From the NCBI GenBank assembly GCA_963676075.2, contig CAXXNZ010000013.1, positions 186,001 to 250,000 of the forward strand: a DNA stretch of 64,000 nt, in the 5' to 3' direction. Below the pieces are notes generated by a model, which searched no databases, had not been told where the DNA came from, and worked only from the letters and a program-made list of their open reading frames with translations. A program made the position numbers and the translations under genes. The stretch comes from JAHJQZ01 sp963676075. GTDB lineage: Bacteria > Pseudomonadota > Alphaproteobacteria > Rhizobiales > Devosiaceae. Of the stretch, positions 1-9,335 are shown in pieces (positions within the stretch are counted from its first letter, which is position 1; each line of letters starts with the position of its first letter).

Positions 1-199
1 GCAGCCGCGCTTCGCCGATCCGGAACTGGCGGCCTATCGCGAAATGCTGCCTTACGCCCGTGCCCCGTGGCCGGTCGCCGACTGGACCCAGATGACGCAG
101 ATCTACTTCACCTACGTGCAGGAAGTCCTGACCGGATCCATGCAGCCGCAGGAAGCGATGGATTATGCGGCAGAAGAGATAAAGGCGCTGGTCCAGTAA
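1..199 (+). CDS. Sugar ABC transporter substrate-binding protein, C-terminal end (partial)
   Basis: Open reading from the window edge to the TAA at 197-199, about 65 residues. The tail carries a YARAPWPVADW stretch and ends in QEAMDYAAEEIKALVQ, the amphipathic terminal helix usual at the C-terminus of family 1 solute-binding proteins. In this family the periplasmic protein captures a sugar or oligosaccharide and delivers it to the two permeases. Those permeases follow at once on the same strand, so this is the binding component of the first CUT1 transporter. The N-terminus and signal peptide lie outside the window. Confidence 0.8.
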   Translation, partial: QPRFADPELAAYREMLPYARAPWPVADWTQMTQIYFTYVQEVLTGSMQPQEAMDYAAEEIKALVQ

Positions 200-280
200 C
201 CAGAATAGCATTCCCTCCCAATGCTAGCCTGCTCCGCACGCGGGGCAGGCACTTTCATCCCATTTGTCGAGGCAGCATCG

Positions 281-1141
281 ATGAAAAAGCTCAGGATCAA
301 TCCCGGCGTGGCTTTTGCGCTGCCCGCACTGGTCGTGCTGGCCCTGCTGATCGTCTATCCGCTGATCTACACCATCATCATGAGCTTCCAGACCCGGACC
401 GGAGGTTGGGCCGGGCTTGCGAACTATGAGCGCATCCTGTCGGCACGCGTGACGACCGTCGCGCTCAAGAACACGTTCACCTATGTGTTCTGGTCGGTGT
501 TCTTCCAGATCGCCATCGGCACCTTTGCGGGTATCCTGCTCGATCAGAAATTCATCGGACGCGGCGTCGCGCGTTCGATCCTTTTGATCCCGTGGGTGAT
601 CCCGGGCATCGTTGCTGCCACGACTTGGGCCTGGATGTTCCATTCCGAGTTCGGCATCATCAATTACACCCTTGTGCAGTTCGGCGTCCTCGACAAGCCG
701 GTTACCTGGCTTAGCAATCTCAACACGGTCATGCCGGCGCTGATCGCCATCAACGTGTGGAAAATGTTCCCCTTCGTTGCGATCATGGTGCTTGCCGGTC
801 TGCAATCCATCGACAAGACCCTTTACGAAGCCGCGCGCGTTGATGGCGCCTCGTTCTTCGACGAAGTGCGCTTCATCATGATCCCCCAGCTCAAATCGGT
901 TCTGCTGGCGGTGACACTTCTGCTGATCATCTGGGGTCTCAACGGCATCACGATCATCTACGCCATCACCCAGGGCGGTCCGGCCAACCGCTCGCTGATC
1001 ACGCCGATCCAGATCTTCCAGACCGCATTCGAGACCTTCCGTCTCAACGATGCCGCGGCATTGTCCGTCGCGTTCTTCCTGTTCGTGTCGGTACTTGCCG
1101 GAGTCTACATCTACATCAGCCAGCGTTCGGAAATCGAATGA
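281..1141 (+). CDS. CUT1 sugar ABC transporter permease (MalF/UgpA-like)
   Basis: Inner-membrane permease of 286 residues. The frame opens at 221, but the ATG at 281 is preceded by GAGG at 269-272 and begins MKKLRINPG, followed directly by the first membrane segment, so I choose it. About six hydrophobic segments are visible. The cytoplasmic EAA loop (EAARVDGASFFDEVRF, residues 183-198) is the docking site for the ATPase. The stop overlaps the next permease start by 4 bases (ATGA), indicating translational coupling. It pairs with the permease at 1138 and the ATPase at 2865. Confidence 0.93.
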   Translation: MKKLRINPGVAFALPALVVLALLIVYPLIYTIIMSFQTRTGGWAGLANYERILSARVTTVALKNTFTYVFWSVFFQIAIGTFAGILLDQKFIGRGVARSILLIPWVIPGIVAATTWAWMFHSEFGIINYTLVQFGVLDKPVTWLSNLNTVMPALIAINVWKMFPFVAIMVLAGLQSIDKTLYEAARVDGASFFDEVRFIMIPQLKSVLLAVTLLLIIWGLNGITIIYAITQGGPANRSLITPIQIFQTAFETFRLNDAAALSVAFFLFVSVLAGVYIYISQRSEIE

Positions 1142-1974
1142 TGAAACAGCATTCTCCGCTGATCATGACCATGATCTACGTTTCCGTCGGCCTGTTGATG
1201 ATCGTTTCCATCGGCCCGTTCCTGTGGATGCTCTCATCCTCGTTCAAGCAGTTGACCGAGCTCTATACGATCCCGCCGCACTGGATTCCGGATATGCCGA
1301 CTCTGGAGAACTATCGGAAGGTTCTCTTTGACTCGAACATCCCGCGCTATTTCCTCAATTCCACTTTGATCTCGTTCGGGTCGACAGCCTTGTCGCTGCT
1401 CCTGGCCGTGTTCGCCGCCAACGGCTTTGCCCGTTTCAAGTTCAAGGGGCGGTCGAGCATGCAGGCCGCAGTGCTCGGGGCCCAGCTTCTGCCGAGCGCA
1501 GCGATCATCGTGCCGCTGTTCATCATCCTGCGCTCGATGAACCTCATCAACACCTACCTCGGTCTGATCCTGGTCTACATGATCGTGACGCTGCCGCTGT
1601 CGGTGTGGATGCTTGTCGGCTATTTCCGCTCGATCCCGGTTGAACTCGAGGAGGCGGCGATCATCGATGGCGCCACGCGTCTTGAGATTCTGTTCAAGAT
1701 CACGCTGCCGCTCGCAACGCCGGGCATCGTTGCTGTGGTCATCTACTCCTTCGTCAGCACCTGGAATGAATTCATTTTCGCCTTGAGCTTTGCTCTCGAC
1801 AAGAACGTCAAGACCCTGCCCATCGGCCTGTCCGAATTCACCACCGAGTTCACCACGGACTGGGGTGCCGTGATGGCTGCTTCTGTGGTCATGACGCTGC
1901 CCATCGCCTTCCTGTTCCTGGCCATGCAGCGCATGTTCGTCGGCGGCCTGATGGCCGGCGCAACCAAGGGCTGA
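1138..1974 (+). CDS. CUT1 sugar ABC transporter permease (MalG/UgpE-like)
   Basis: Second inner-membrane permease, 278 residues, the expected size for the MalG subfamily. It has six likely membrane helices and the EAA loop (EEAAIIDGATRLEILFKI, from residue 171), followed by the family-typical STWNEFIFAL segment. It starts on the ATG overlapping the previous stop; a second ATG follows immediately, so the start may be one codon later. Family members form a heterodimer with the MalF-type subunit. The reductase gene follows after 11 bases. Confidence 0.93.
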   Translation: MMKQHSPLIMTMIYVSVGLLMIVSIGPFLWMLSSSFKQLTELYTIPPHWIPDMPTLENYRKVLFDSNIPRYFLNSTLISFGSTALSLLLAVFAANGFARFKFKGRSSMQAAVLGAQLLPSAAIIVPLFIILRSMNLINTYLGLILVYMIVTLPLSVWMLVGYFRSIPVELEEAAIIDGATRLEILFKITLPLATPGIVAVVIYSFVSTWNEFIFALSFALDKNVKTLPIGLSEFTTEFTTDWGAVMAASVVMTLPIAFLFLAMQRMFVGGLMAGATKG

Positions 1975-1985
1975 GGGGGAATTCG

Positions 1986-2807
1986 ATGACCGACAAAGCG
2001 GGTGACGGCATTCCACGCCTGGGCCTGGGGACGTTTGGACGGACCGGAGAAGAAGGTATCGCTGCCATCCACAAGGCGCTCGAGATCGGCTATCGCCACA
2101 TCGATACGGCACAGTCCTATGACACCGAAAAAAGCGTAGGCGCCGCGATCCTTCGCTCCGGCATTCCCCGGAACCAGGTGTTCGTCACCACAAAGGTCGC
2201 CGACTTCAATCTCGATCCGGCGAAGTTCCTGCCAAGCGTCGAGGCGAGCCTCAAAAATCTGGGCACGGAGTGGATTGATCTCCTGCTGATCCATTGGCCG
2301 CGCCGCGAGGACGAGGTTCCGCTGGCTGCCTACATGGAGGCTCTGGCCAAGGCGCAGGCCCAAGGCAAGGCGCGGTTGATCGGCGTTTCCAATTTCACCA
2401 TCCCGCTACTCAAGCGCTGCGAGTCGATTCTCGGGGCAGGGGCTCTGGCGACCAATCAGGTCGAACTGCATCCATTCCTGCAGAACCGCACATTACGCGC
2501 CTTCGCCCAGGACCATGACCTGTTGCTGACGGCCTACATGCCGCTCGCTCAGGGCCGGGTATTCGACGACCCTGTCTTGGCGCAGATCGCCGGGCGGCAT
2601 GGCGTGTCGGCGGGAACGGTCGCGCTCGCCTGGCTTTTGCAAAGCGGCAGTGCGGCAATACCGGCAACCGGCAATGCGGTGCATCTGGCATCCAACTACA
2701 AAGCACTCACGGTAAATCTGTCCGCCGCCGAAATGGCGGAAATCGACAAGCTCGACCGGCACCAGCGCATCGTCGATCCGGAAAAGGCTCCCGTCTGGGA
2801 CACCTGA
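1986..2807 (+). CDS. Aldo/keto reductase
   Basis: Predicted cytosolic NAD(P)H-dependent oxidoreductase of 273 residues with a TIM-barrel fold. The catalytic tetrad is visible as D40, Y45, K70 and H103 (in HIDTAQSY, VTTK and LLIHWP), and the IGVSNF strand is present. The family reduces aldehydes or ketoses, or oxidises sugar hydroxyls. It begins 11 bases after the permease gene with an AGGGGGA-like ribosome site, inside the transporter operon, so a role in processing the imported sugar is likely. Its closest subfamily is the 2,5-diketo-gluconate reductase type, but the substrate cannot be assigned. Confidence 0.88.
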   Translation: MTDKAGDGIPRLGLGTFGRTGEEGIAAIHKALEIGYRHIDTAQSYDTEKSVGAAILRSGIPRNQVFVTTKVADFNLDPAKFLPSVEASLKNLGTEWIDLLLIHWPRREDEVPLAAYMEALAKAQAQGKARLIGVSNFTIPLLKRCESILGAGALATNQVELHPFLQNRTLRAFAQDHDLLLTAYMPLAQGRVFDDPVLAQIAGRHGVSAGTVALAWLLQSGSAAIPATGNAVHLASNYKALTVNLSAAEMAEIDKLDRHQRIVDPEKAPVWDT

Positions 2808-2864
2808 TCACGGGATTTGGGAGACGGCAGGACATGTCGAGAAAAGAAAGTCAGGGAGACTGAA

Positions 2865-3935
2865 ATGGGCAAGGTCACGATCAAGAACCTGCGCAAGTCG
2901 TTCGGTAGCGTCGAGGTGCTTCATGGCGTTTCGATCGATATTGAGGATGGCGAGTTCGTCGTGCTGGTCGGGCCGTCCGGCTGCGGAAAATCGACACTGC
3001 TGCGCATGATCGCCGGACTTGAGGAAATCAGCGCCGGCGAACTGATTATCGGGGATCGTGTCGTCAACACGGTTGCGCCCAAGGAACGCGACATCTCGAT
3101 GGTCTTCCAGAACTACGCTCTTTATCCGCATATGAGCGTGGCCAAGAATATGGGCTTTTCGCTGCGCCTCAGGAAGGAGCAGCAGAGCTTCATCGACCAG
3201 CGGGTGAACGAAGCCGCCGAAATTCTCGGACTGACCGAATATCTCGACCGCTTCCCACGCCAGCTTTCAGGTGGGCAGCGTCAGCGTGTTGCCATGGGAC
3301 GCGCCATTGTGCGCAACCCTCAGGTTTTCCTGTTCGACGAACCGCTCAGCAATCTCGATGCCAAGTTGCGCGTCCAGATGCGTACCGAGATCCGCCAACT
3401 GCACCAACGCCTGACCACAACGACGATCTACGTCACGCACGACCAGATCGAGGCCATGACCATGGCTGACCGCATCGTCGTCATGAACTCTGGCAATATC
3501 GAGCAGATTGGCACGCCACTAGACCTCTATGACCGTCCGGCCAACCTGTTCGTAGCCGGGTTCATCGGATCGCCGGGCATGAACATGATAGAAGGCAAGG
3601 TCAGCACTGAGGATCCCTCCGTGTTCGTCAGCAAAAGCGGCAGTCGCTTGCCATTGCCCGAAGGCGCGGACACCGCCCCCAATCAGGAGCTGATTTATGG
3701 TCTCCGGCCCGAACACATGATCTTCGATCCGGACGGCATCGCCTACAGGACCGAGGTCGTCGAACCGACAGGTGCGGAATTCCACGTGCTGATGAGCCAT
3801 GGCGACGAACAGATCACCGGTTCGTTCCGTGAACGCATTACGGCGCGTCCCGGAGAGCCCATCGGTATTCGGCCGGACCTGCCGCGGGTTCATCTGTTTG
3901 ATGCCAAGACCGGCCATCGCATCAACGCGGACTGA
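2865..3935 (+). CDS. CUT1 sugar ABC transporter ATP-binding protein (UgpC/MsmK-like)
   Basis: ATPase of 356 residues that powers the first transporter. Walker A is GPSGCGKST (36-44), the Q-loop Q82, the signature LSGGQ (134-138) and Walker B VFLFDEP (154-160). A C-terminal regulatory region of MalK/UgpC type follows, including YGLRPEH. The frame opens at 2817, but the ATG at 2865 has AGGGAGA at 2853-2859 and matches the family N-terminus MGKVTIKNL. It is separated from the reductase by 57 bases. Such ATPases can sometimes serve several transporters, and a second one lies at 12549-13610. Confidence 0.93.
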   Translation: MGKVTIKNLRKSFGSVEVLHGVSIDIEDGEFVVLVGPSGCGKSTLLRMIAGLEEISAGELIIGDRVVNTVAPKERDISMVFQNYALYPHMSVAKNMGFSLRLRKEQQSFIDQRVNEAAEILGLTEYLDRFPRQLSGGQRQRVAMGRAIVRNPQVFLFDEPLSNLDAKLRVQMRTEIRQLHQRLTTTTIYVTHDQIEAMTMADRIVVMNSGNIEQIGTPLDLYDRPANLFVAGFIGSPGMNMIEGKVSTEDPSVFVSKSGSRLPLPEGADTAPNQELIYGLRPEHMIFDPDGIAYRTEVVEPTGAEFHVLMSHGDEQITGSFRERITARPGEPIGIRPDLPRVHLFDAKTGHRINAD

Positions 3936-3999
3936 ACGCTGCTGCGTATAAAGCATATTGGGATGAAGCTCAGGTGTCAGATCGCGTGCGGATCACAAA

Positions 4000-5196
4000 A
4001 TGAAAATCACAGACCTCAAATGCGCCATCATAGGTGAACACCCGGTCGTCCGTATCAAGACGGACGAGGGGATCGAGGGATATTCGCAGGCCGAATACTG
4101 GAAGCCATTCCTGAAGCCGCACATCCTTAGTCTGCGCGAGGCGATCCTCGGCGAGGATCCGACAGACGTCGAACGCGTCATGCTGCGTATTCGTCAGCGC
4201 GGTGCTTTCAAGCCATTCGGCAGTGCCGTCAGTGTCATCGAAATGGCGCTGTGGGACATCGCCGGCAAGGCCGCCGGCGTGCCAGTGCACAAGCTGCTCG
4301 GCGGCAAGGTCCGCGATCGCGTGCGCGTTTACAACGGCGCCGTGCGCGAACCGCTGACCGGTTACAATCCGGAAGATTATGCCGCCGACCTCAAACGCAT
4401 GATGTCCGCGCCCGAGGGCTTCACCATCGTCAAGCAGCCGATCGGCTTTCACAGCGCCATGAAATCGCGCATCGCGGGATTTCATTACGGCGAACCGAAG
4501 GGCGAAGGCCTGCACGGCATCCTTGAACGCGGAGTCCTGACCGAGCGCGGCTTCCACCACGTCGTCGATTGCGTTACGGCAATGAAGGAAGCTGCCGGCT
4601 CTGATCTCGGCATCGCCCTCGATTGCGGTCCGGGCTGGATGTTCAAGGATGCGGTCAAGTTCGCCCGCGCCATGGAACCGCTCGATCTCATGTGGCTGGA
4701 AGACCTGCTGACGGGCGATTACTCGCCTTATGTCCATGCCGAGATGTATCGTGATCTGAAAACGATGACCTCGGCACCGATTCACACCGGCGAGCAGATC
4801 TATCTGCGCCACAATTTCCGGTCTCTGGTCGAACAGCGCACCGTTGATGTCATCGGACCCGATCCGTGCGATGTCGGCGGCATTGCGGAGCTGAAATGGG
4901 TGGCCGAATATGCCGATCTCAACGGCATTCTCATCGCGCCGCACGGCACCGCCAACGGCCTTCTGGGCCTCGCTGCCCTGATCCAGGTCTGTGCCACGCT
5001 GCCGGACAACTTCATCGCCTTCGAATATCCGGTCGCAACGCCTGAGTGGTGGTCCGACATTGTCACCGGCCTGCCGACGCCGATCGTCGAGAACGGCTTC
5101 GTATTTGTGCTCGACAGGCCCGGTATGGGGGTCGACCTCATTCCCGAGGCCGCGAAGAAATACCTTGCCGAGGAAGATTCGGACTTCTTCGACTAA
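4000..5196 (+). CDS. Enolase-superfamily (mandelate racemase/muconate lactonizing type) enzyme, probable acid-sugar dehydratase or cycloisomerase
   Basis: 398 residues with the capping-domain plus barrel layout of the mandelate racemase subgroup. Likely magnesium ligands are D208, E234 and E265. A D288/H315 dyad (VIGPDPCDVGG and IAPHGTAN) is the probable acid/base pair, and K145 sits at the end of the second barrel strand, though the common KxK is K-Q-P here. Superfamily members abstract the proton alpha to a carboxylate. Last gene of the first transporter operon, 64 bases after the ATPase. Acid-sugar dehydration is the best guess; a cycloisomerase or racemase is equally compatible with the residues. 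Confidence 0.85.
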   Translation: MKITDLKCAIIGEHPVVRIKTDEGIEGYSQAEYWKPFLKPHILSLREAILGEDPTDVERVMLRIRQRGAFKPFGSAVSVIEMALWDIAGKAAGVPVHKLLGGKVRDRVRVYNGAVREPLTGYNPEDYAADLKRMMSAPEGFTIVKQPIGFHSAMKSRIAGFHYGEPKGEGLHGILERGVLTERGFHHVVDCVTAMKEAAGSDLGIALDCGPGWMFKDAVKFARAMEPLDLMWLEDLLTGDYSPYVHAEMYRDLKTMTSAPIHTGEQIYLRHNFRSLVEQRTVDVIGPDPCDVGGIAELKWVAEYADLNGILIAPHGTANGLLGLAALIQVCATLPDNFIAFEYPVATPEWWSDIVTGLPTPIVENGFVFVLDRPGMGVDLIPEAAKKYLAEEDSDFFD

Positions 5197-5287
5197 CGTC
5201 GATTTACCCCAGGATCTGAGGCGCAACCATCAAGAAACGCGCCACCTTCCTTTTGTGAAAGCGTTTCTCCTTTTGGTTTGGATGGGT

Positions 5288-5430
5288 TGGCCCCGGACCT
5301 GCAGGACTCGTGTCGAAGTCCGGCAGGATGCGTTCGACGACATCGAGATGTTCTGCATGCGACGCGTAAGCACGTCAGGAACGGGATGCTGCCTCCGGTG
5401 GCGTTCGAACGGCAGCCCGGAATGAGCTGA
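5288..5430 (+). pseudogene. Decayed IS3-family transposase (OrfB) C-terminal fragment
   Basis: In one frame the DNA reads CRTRVEVRQDAFDDIEMF. In the next frame it reads KHVRNGMLPPVAFERQPGMS and stops at 5428-5430. Joined, these match the conserved end of IS3-type integrases (R-T-R-x-E-A-R-x-D-x-F-D-x-I-E-M-F-Y-N, then R-K-H-x-R-N-G-M-L-x-P-V-x-F-E-R). The Y-N-P-x-R joint is degenerate and frameshifted. No DDE catalytic core or inverted repeats are visible, so this is a relic. It sits between the enolase-superfamily gene and the GH3 gene. The rest of the 517-base gap shows no other gene. Confidence 0.6.
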
Positions 5431-5583
5431 GAAGGCATCTGGAGATCGCGGGACTATTCAGCTCTCTGCATTGAGGCCTCGAAGGTGGCCGGTATCGACT
5501 TTGGTCCGTCCGAGCTTGTGGGCGGGGCCCAGCATCGCCAGTTTCCTGGAGTGGGCAGGGCAATTTGACCGGGCTGAACGCGC

Positions 5584-5621
5584 TTGCCTCAGTGAAATAC
5601 GATGTTCTAGAGTAGATCTAG
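5584..5621 (+). promoter_or_regulatory. Probable promoter of the GH3 gene with overlapping GntR-type operator
   Basis: The 15-bp site at 5607-5621 reads CTAGAG-TAG-ATCTAG, an inverted repeat with one mismatch. It matches the sites at 16863-16877 and 16905-16919. A TTGCCT at 5584-5589 lies 16 bases before TCTAGA (5606-5611), a possible -35/-10 pair, so the operator would cover the -10 region. The GH3 start is 93 bases downstream. The operator is seen directly; the promoter hexamers are weak. Confidence 0.5.
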
Positions 5622-5713
5622 AGATGCACGCCCGCGTCGCTGTCAAACTCCAGAAGGTGCCTGCAGGCGCTACACCTTTCGATTCTCACACTTGAAAAGA
5701 GCAAGAGCCAGAA

Positions 5714-8097
5714 ATGGTTGAAACCTACAAATCCCCCAATCTGTCTCCAGAGGTTCGCGCCGCAGACTTGCTCGGAAGAATGAGTCTCGACGAAAAAATC
5801 GCGCAGCTTCACTCCTTCTGGCTTGTTCTCGATCCCGATGGCGACCACAAGATTCGCGACAAGGCCACCAACAACAGGACAGACCCGGAAGTATTGCGCA
5901 AGGTGCTGGATCTGGGGATCGGGCAAATCACGCGGCCGCTGGGGACTCGCCCGATCGACCCCAGGGACGGGGTTCGGGCGCTCAACAACCTGCAGAAATA
6001 CATGCTGGAGCAAACCCGTCTCGGCATCCCGGTGATGTCGCACGAGGAATGCCTCAGCGGTCTGATGATCAGTGGCGCGACCCAGTTTCCTTCGGCGCTT
6101 GCCTATGGCGCAACCTGGAACCCCGACCTGATCGAAGCGGTCGGGCGTGTTATCGGCGATGAGGCGCGGGCCGTCGGCTGCCGGCAGGGGCTGGCCCCGG
6201 TGCTGGACGTGGCACGCGATGCACGTTGGGGGCGCACTGAGGAAACCTTCGGCGAAGATCCTTATCTGACAGGCGTCATGGCAACGCGTTACGTCAAGGG
6301 ATTCCAAGGCGAAAAGCGGGACGTGCTGGCAACGCTCAAGCACTATGCCGGTCATTCCCAATCCGAGGGCGGACGCAACCACGCACCGGTCAATCTCGGT
6401 TGGCGAGAACTCAGCGACACCTTTCTGCTGCCGTTCGAAATGGCCGTGAAGCTCGGCAATGCCGGTTCCATCATGCCGGCCTATCACGATATCGACGGCG
6501 AACCCTGCCATGCCTCGCATTATCTTCTGACCGAGGTGCTGCGCGACCAATGGGGGTTCGATGGCCTGATTGTGGCCGACTATATCGGCATCGATCTCCT
6601 GTATCGTCACCACAACATCGCCGCAGACGCTGTGGAGGCCGGGGCGATGTCAGTCAATGCAGGACTCGACATCGAGCTGCCCGGCAATGACTGCAACACC
6701 CATCTCAAGATGGCTCTCGACAGAGGCCAGGATCAGTCCGGAGACGATAGACGCCGCCGTTTTGCGGGTCTTGCAGGAAAAATTCCGCATCGGCCTATTT
6801 GAAAAACCCTATGCCGATGTGGATGCTGTCACCTTGCAGACGACTGATGCTCTGGATCTGGCGCGTGAGGCTGCGCGCCAATCGGTGGTCATTGTCCAAA
6901 ATGACGGCATCCTGCCGCTCAAGGGGGACGACGAAAATCGCTTTGATCGGCCCGACCGCCGACGATCCGTTGGCACTCTTGGGAGACTATTCCTTCCCGG
7001 TGCATGTCATCCTGAGCGAAGAGGTCGCGGACACGCGCAACATCATCACGCCGCTTGCCGCTTTCACGGAAGTGTTCGGAACCGAGAACGTTCTTTATGC
7101 CAGAGGCTGCAACATTCTCGACGAACGGCAGGCAGGTGCGCCGATGTTCCCTGGTGACGTGGAGTCCGGTTCCGGGGTCGATGTCCCGAGCCTGTTGTCC
7201 ACGCGGCTCGACATGATCGATGAGGCGGTCGCGGCGGCGAATGCCGCCGATGTGGCCATCGTCTGCGTCGGCGACCTCTCGGGAACGTTCCAGTCCGGTA
7301 CGGTGGGCGAAGGCTCGGATGCCGCTTCGCTCGATCTGCCCGGTGTCCAGCAGAAACTGCTCGATGCTGTTGTTGCCACCGGAAAGCCCGTCGTCGTCGT
7401 CCTCAGTTCTGGCCGTGCCTACAACCTCGGTGGGGTCGAGGACAAACTGGCGGCACAGGTCTTTTCGTTCTTCGGTGGCCAGAATGCGGGGCTCGCTCTG
7501 GTTGACGTGCTGACCGGCGCGGTCGAGCCATCGGGCCGGTTGACGATATCCGTGCCGCGCAACGTCGGCTCCGCCCCCTATTACTACAATCACAAGTTCA
7601 AGAGTTCGGGGACACCGATTGCCCTGCATTTCGGCTCGCGCTACCCGTTCGGACACGGGTTGAGCTACACCCGCTTCGCGTTCGAGGAGCTCGACATCGG
7701 CTCCGAAAAGGTCGCGGTCCGGGGCGGAACCGTTGCAGTTTCGTTCACCGTCTGGAATACCGGCGGGCGTGATGGTTTTGCCGTGCCACAGCTCTATGTC
7801 CGTGACGTGCAGTCATCGGTTGTGCGTCCGATCAAGGAACTCAAGGCCTTTGGCAAGGTGAGCATCAAGGCGGGTGAGGCTGTCCGGGTGACATTTGAGG
7901 TGCCGACCGACATGCTGAGCTTCACCGGTATGGACGGCAAACGGCGGGTTGAGCCCGGCGTGTTCGATCTGATGATTGGCGAATCCAGCGCCAACATTTG
8001 CCTCACCGGCAAGGTCGAACTGACCGGCGAGGTTCTTCGGCTCGATAAGGACTGGCGCATGACGAGCAACTGCTCGGTAAGCGAGATCACGAAATAG
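5714..8097 (+). CDS. Glycoside hydrolase family 3 beta-glycosidase (two frameshifts in this sequence)
   Basis: About 793 residues once two single-base insertions are removed. No signal peptide, so predicted cytoplasmic hydrolysis of beta-linked oligosaccharides. N-terminal barrel with APVLDVARDARWGRTEETFG, the KH motif (K209-H210) and nucleophile D289 in GLIVADY. The alpha/beta sandwich begins near IALIGPTADD, and a fibronectin III-like tail ends the protein. The frame breaks near 6727-6728 (an extra C; then RISPETIDAAVL continues) and again near 6923-6936 (an extra G in G5 or an extra A in A4). Both joins restore family sequence perfectly. Beta-glucosidase and beta-xylosidase are equally possible. 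Confidence 0.88.
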
Positions 8098-8117
8098 GCG
8101 AGCTCAGGACGGGGAGG

Positions 8118-8152
8118 GGCACTGCGCGCAGCGCCACCTCGTCGTTTTTTTT
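8118..8152 (+). terminator. Possible rho-independent terminator after the GH3 gene
   Basis: An imperfect hairpin (GGC-A-CTG, loop CGCG, CAG-C-GCC at 8118-8135) is followed nine bases later by eight T residues at 8145-8152. The stem has one mismatch and the T run is offset, so termination may be partial. The serine hydrolase gene begins only 19 bases on. Confidence 0.3.
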
Positions 8153-8170
8153 AAGGAAGGAAATCCAAAG

Positions 8171-9335
8171 GTGATTCCGACCATATCGGGCGAGGCCCGC
8201 CCCGGAATTCTCCGCTGTCGCCGACGCTTTTGCCCGAGGGTTTGCCGGAAAGCCCGACATGGGCGCGGCGCTGTGCATGCTCATCGACGGTGAGGTCGTT
8301 CTTGACCTGTGGGGCGGCAGTGCCGATGCACGAAACAAACGTCCATGGCTGGCAAACACGCCCACGGTCGTCTTTTCATGCACCAAGGGTCTCGTTTCCA
8401 TCCTTGCCGCGCATCTGGTGCAAGAGGGCCGCCTGGCCTTCGATGATCTCGTCTCCAGGCACTGGCCTGCCTTTGCGGAAAACGGCAAGCAAAACACGAC
8501 GATCGCTCATCTTCTGGCACATCGTGCCGGTTTGCCGGCGCCCCGCGAGCCCTTTTCGAAAACGGATATGATCGACTGGAACCGGGCGACGGACCTGCTG
8601 GCGGCGCAGGCCCCCTTCTGGGAGCCGGGATCAGATTACGCCTACCACGCCATCACACATGGCTGGCTGATCGGTGAAGTGATCCGACGCGTCACCGGAA
8701 AATCGGTAGGCGCCTATTTCGCCGAACTGGTTAGCGATCCACTCGCGGTCGATTGCTGGATCGGCCTGCCGGCCGATCGCCAGAACGATGTCGCCTATGT
8801 CACGGTCAGCCAGGAACTGGATGAGCATTGGCAGATGGAGGGGCGCAAGCCTGAGCCGAACTGGCCTTTGAAAGCGCTCTCGCTCGGTGGGGCGCTGCCG
8901 GCAACCCTGGCAGCCCCGGAAAGCGGCTTCAACGATCCCGAAATTCGCGCCGCCGAGATACCCGGCGCCGGTGGTATCGCTTCCGCAAGAGCCCTTGCCA
9001 CCATATGGTCCAGCGTGGTGACGCCGACTCATGGCCTCCAGCTCCTGAACCAGGACATGATCCGCGCGGTGACCGCACCGCAAAGCGAAGGCATTCCCTT
9101 TTTCGGCGGACCACCGCCATTCTCGCGGTTCGGCATGGGGGTCCAACTCGATTCCGACGCGCGCCACTATATCGACGCATACGGCTTCGGACATGGCGGT
9201 GCCGGCGGTCAACTCGCCTTCGCCGATCCGAACAGGCGTCTCGGCTTTGCCTATGTCACCAACTGGATGGGAGGGCCCGAAGACCGGCGCTCGACCGACA
9301 TCGTCGATGCCTTGCGAGGCGTTGTCGGAAGCTAG
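8171..9335 (+). CDS. Beta-lactamase-fold serine hydrolase (class C / EstB-like esterase), probable frameshift near the start
   Basis: Penicillin-binding-protein-like hydrolase. Numbered from the ATG at 8259, the SxxK motif is S40-C-T-K43, the tyrosine motif is Y127-A-Y129, and a HGGAGG motif stands near the C-terminus. The family cleaves esters, lactones or amides. The DNA upstream of 8259 codes for the conserved N-terminus (PEFSAVADAFARGFAG). If one C of the run 8200-8203 is removed, this joins in frame to a GTG at 8171 preceded by AAGGAAGG. The true product is therefore probably about 387 residues. It may be a sugar ester or lactone hydrolase of this locus, by context only. Its stop overlaps the convergent regulator gene by three bases. 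Confidence 0.8.

Noticed and set aside
3970..5226. A 418-codon minus-strand frame opposite the enolase-superfamily gene
   Set aside because: The plus-strand protein has all metal ligands; the reverse frame is a shadow.
5250..5275. A GAAA-GCG-TTTC sequence resembling a LacI-family operator
   Set aside because: It is only an 11-base partial palindrome, has no nearby start codon and lies next to the transposase relic. No LacI-type regulator is in the window.
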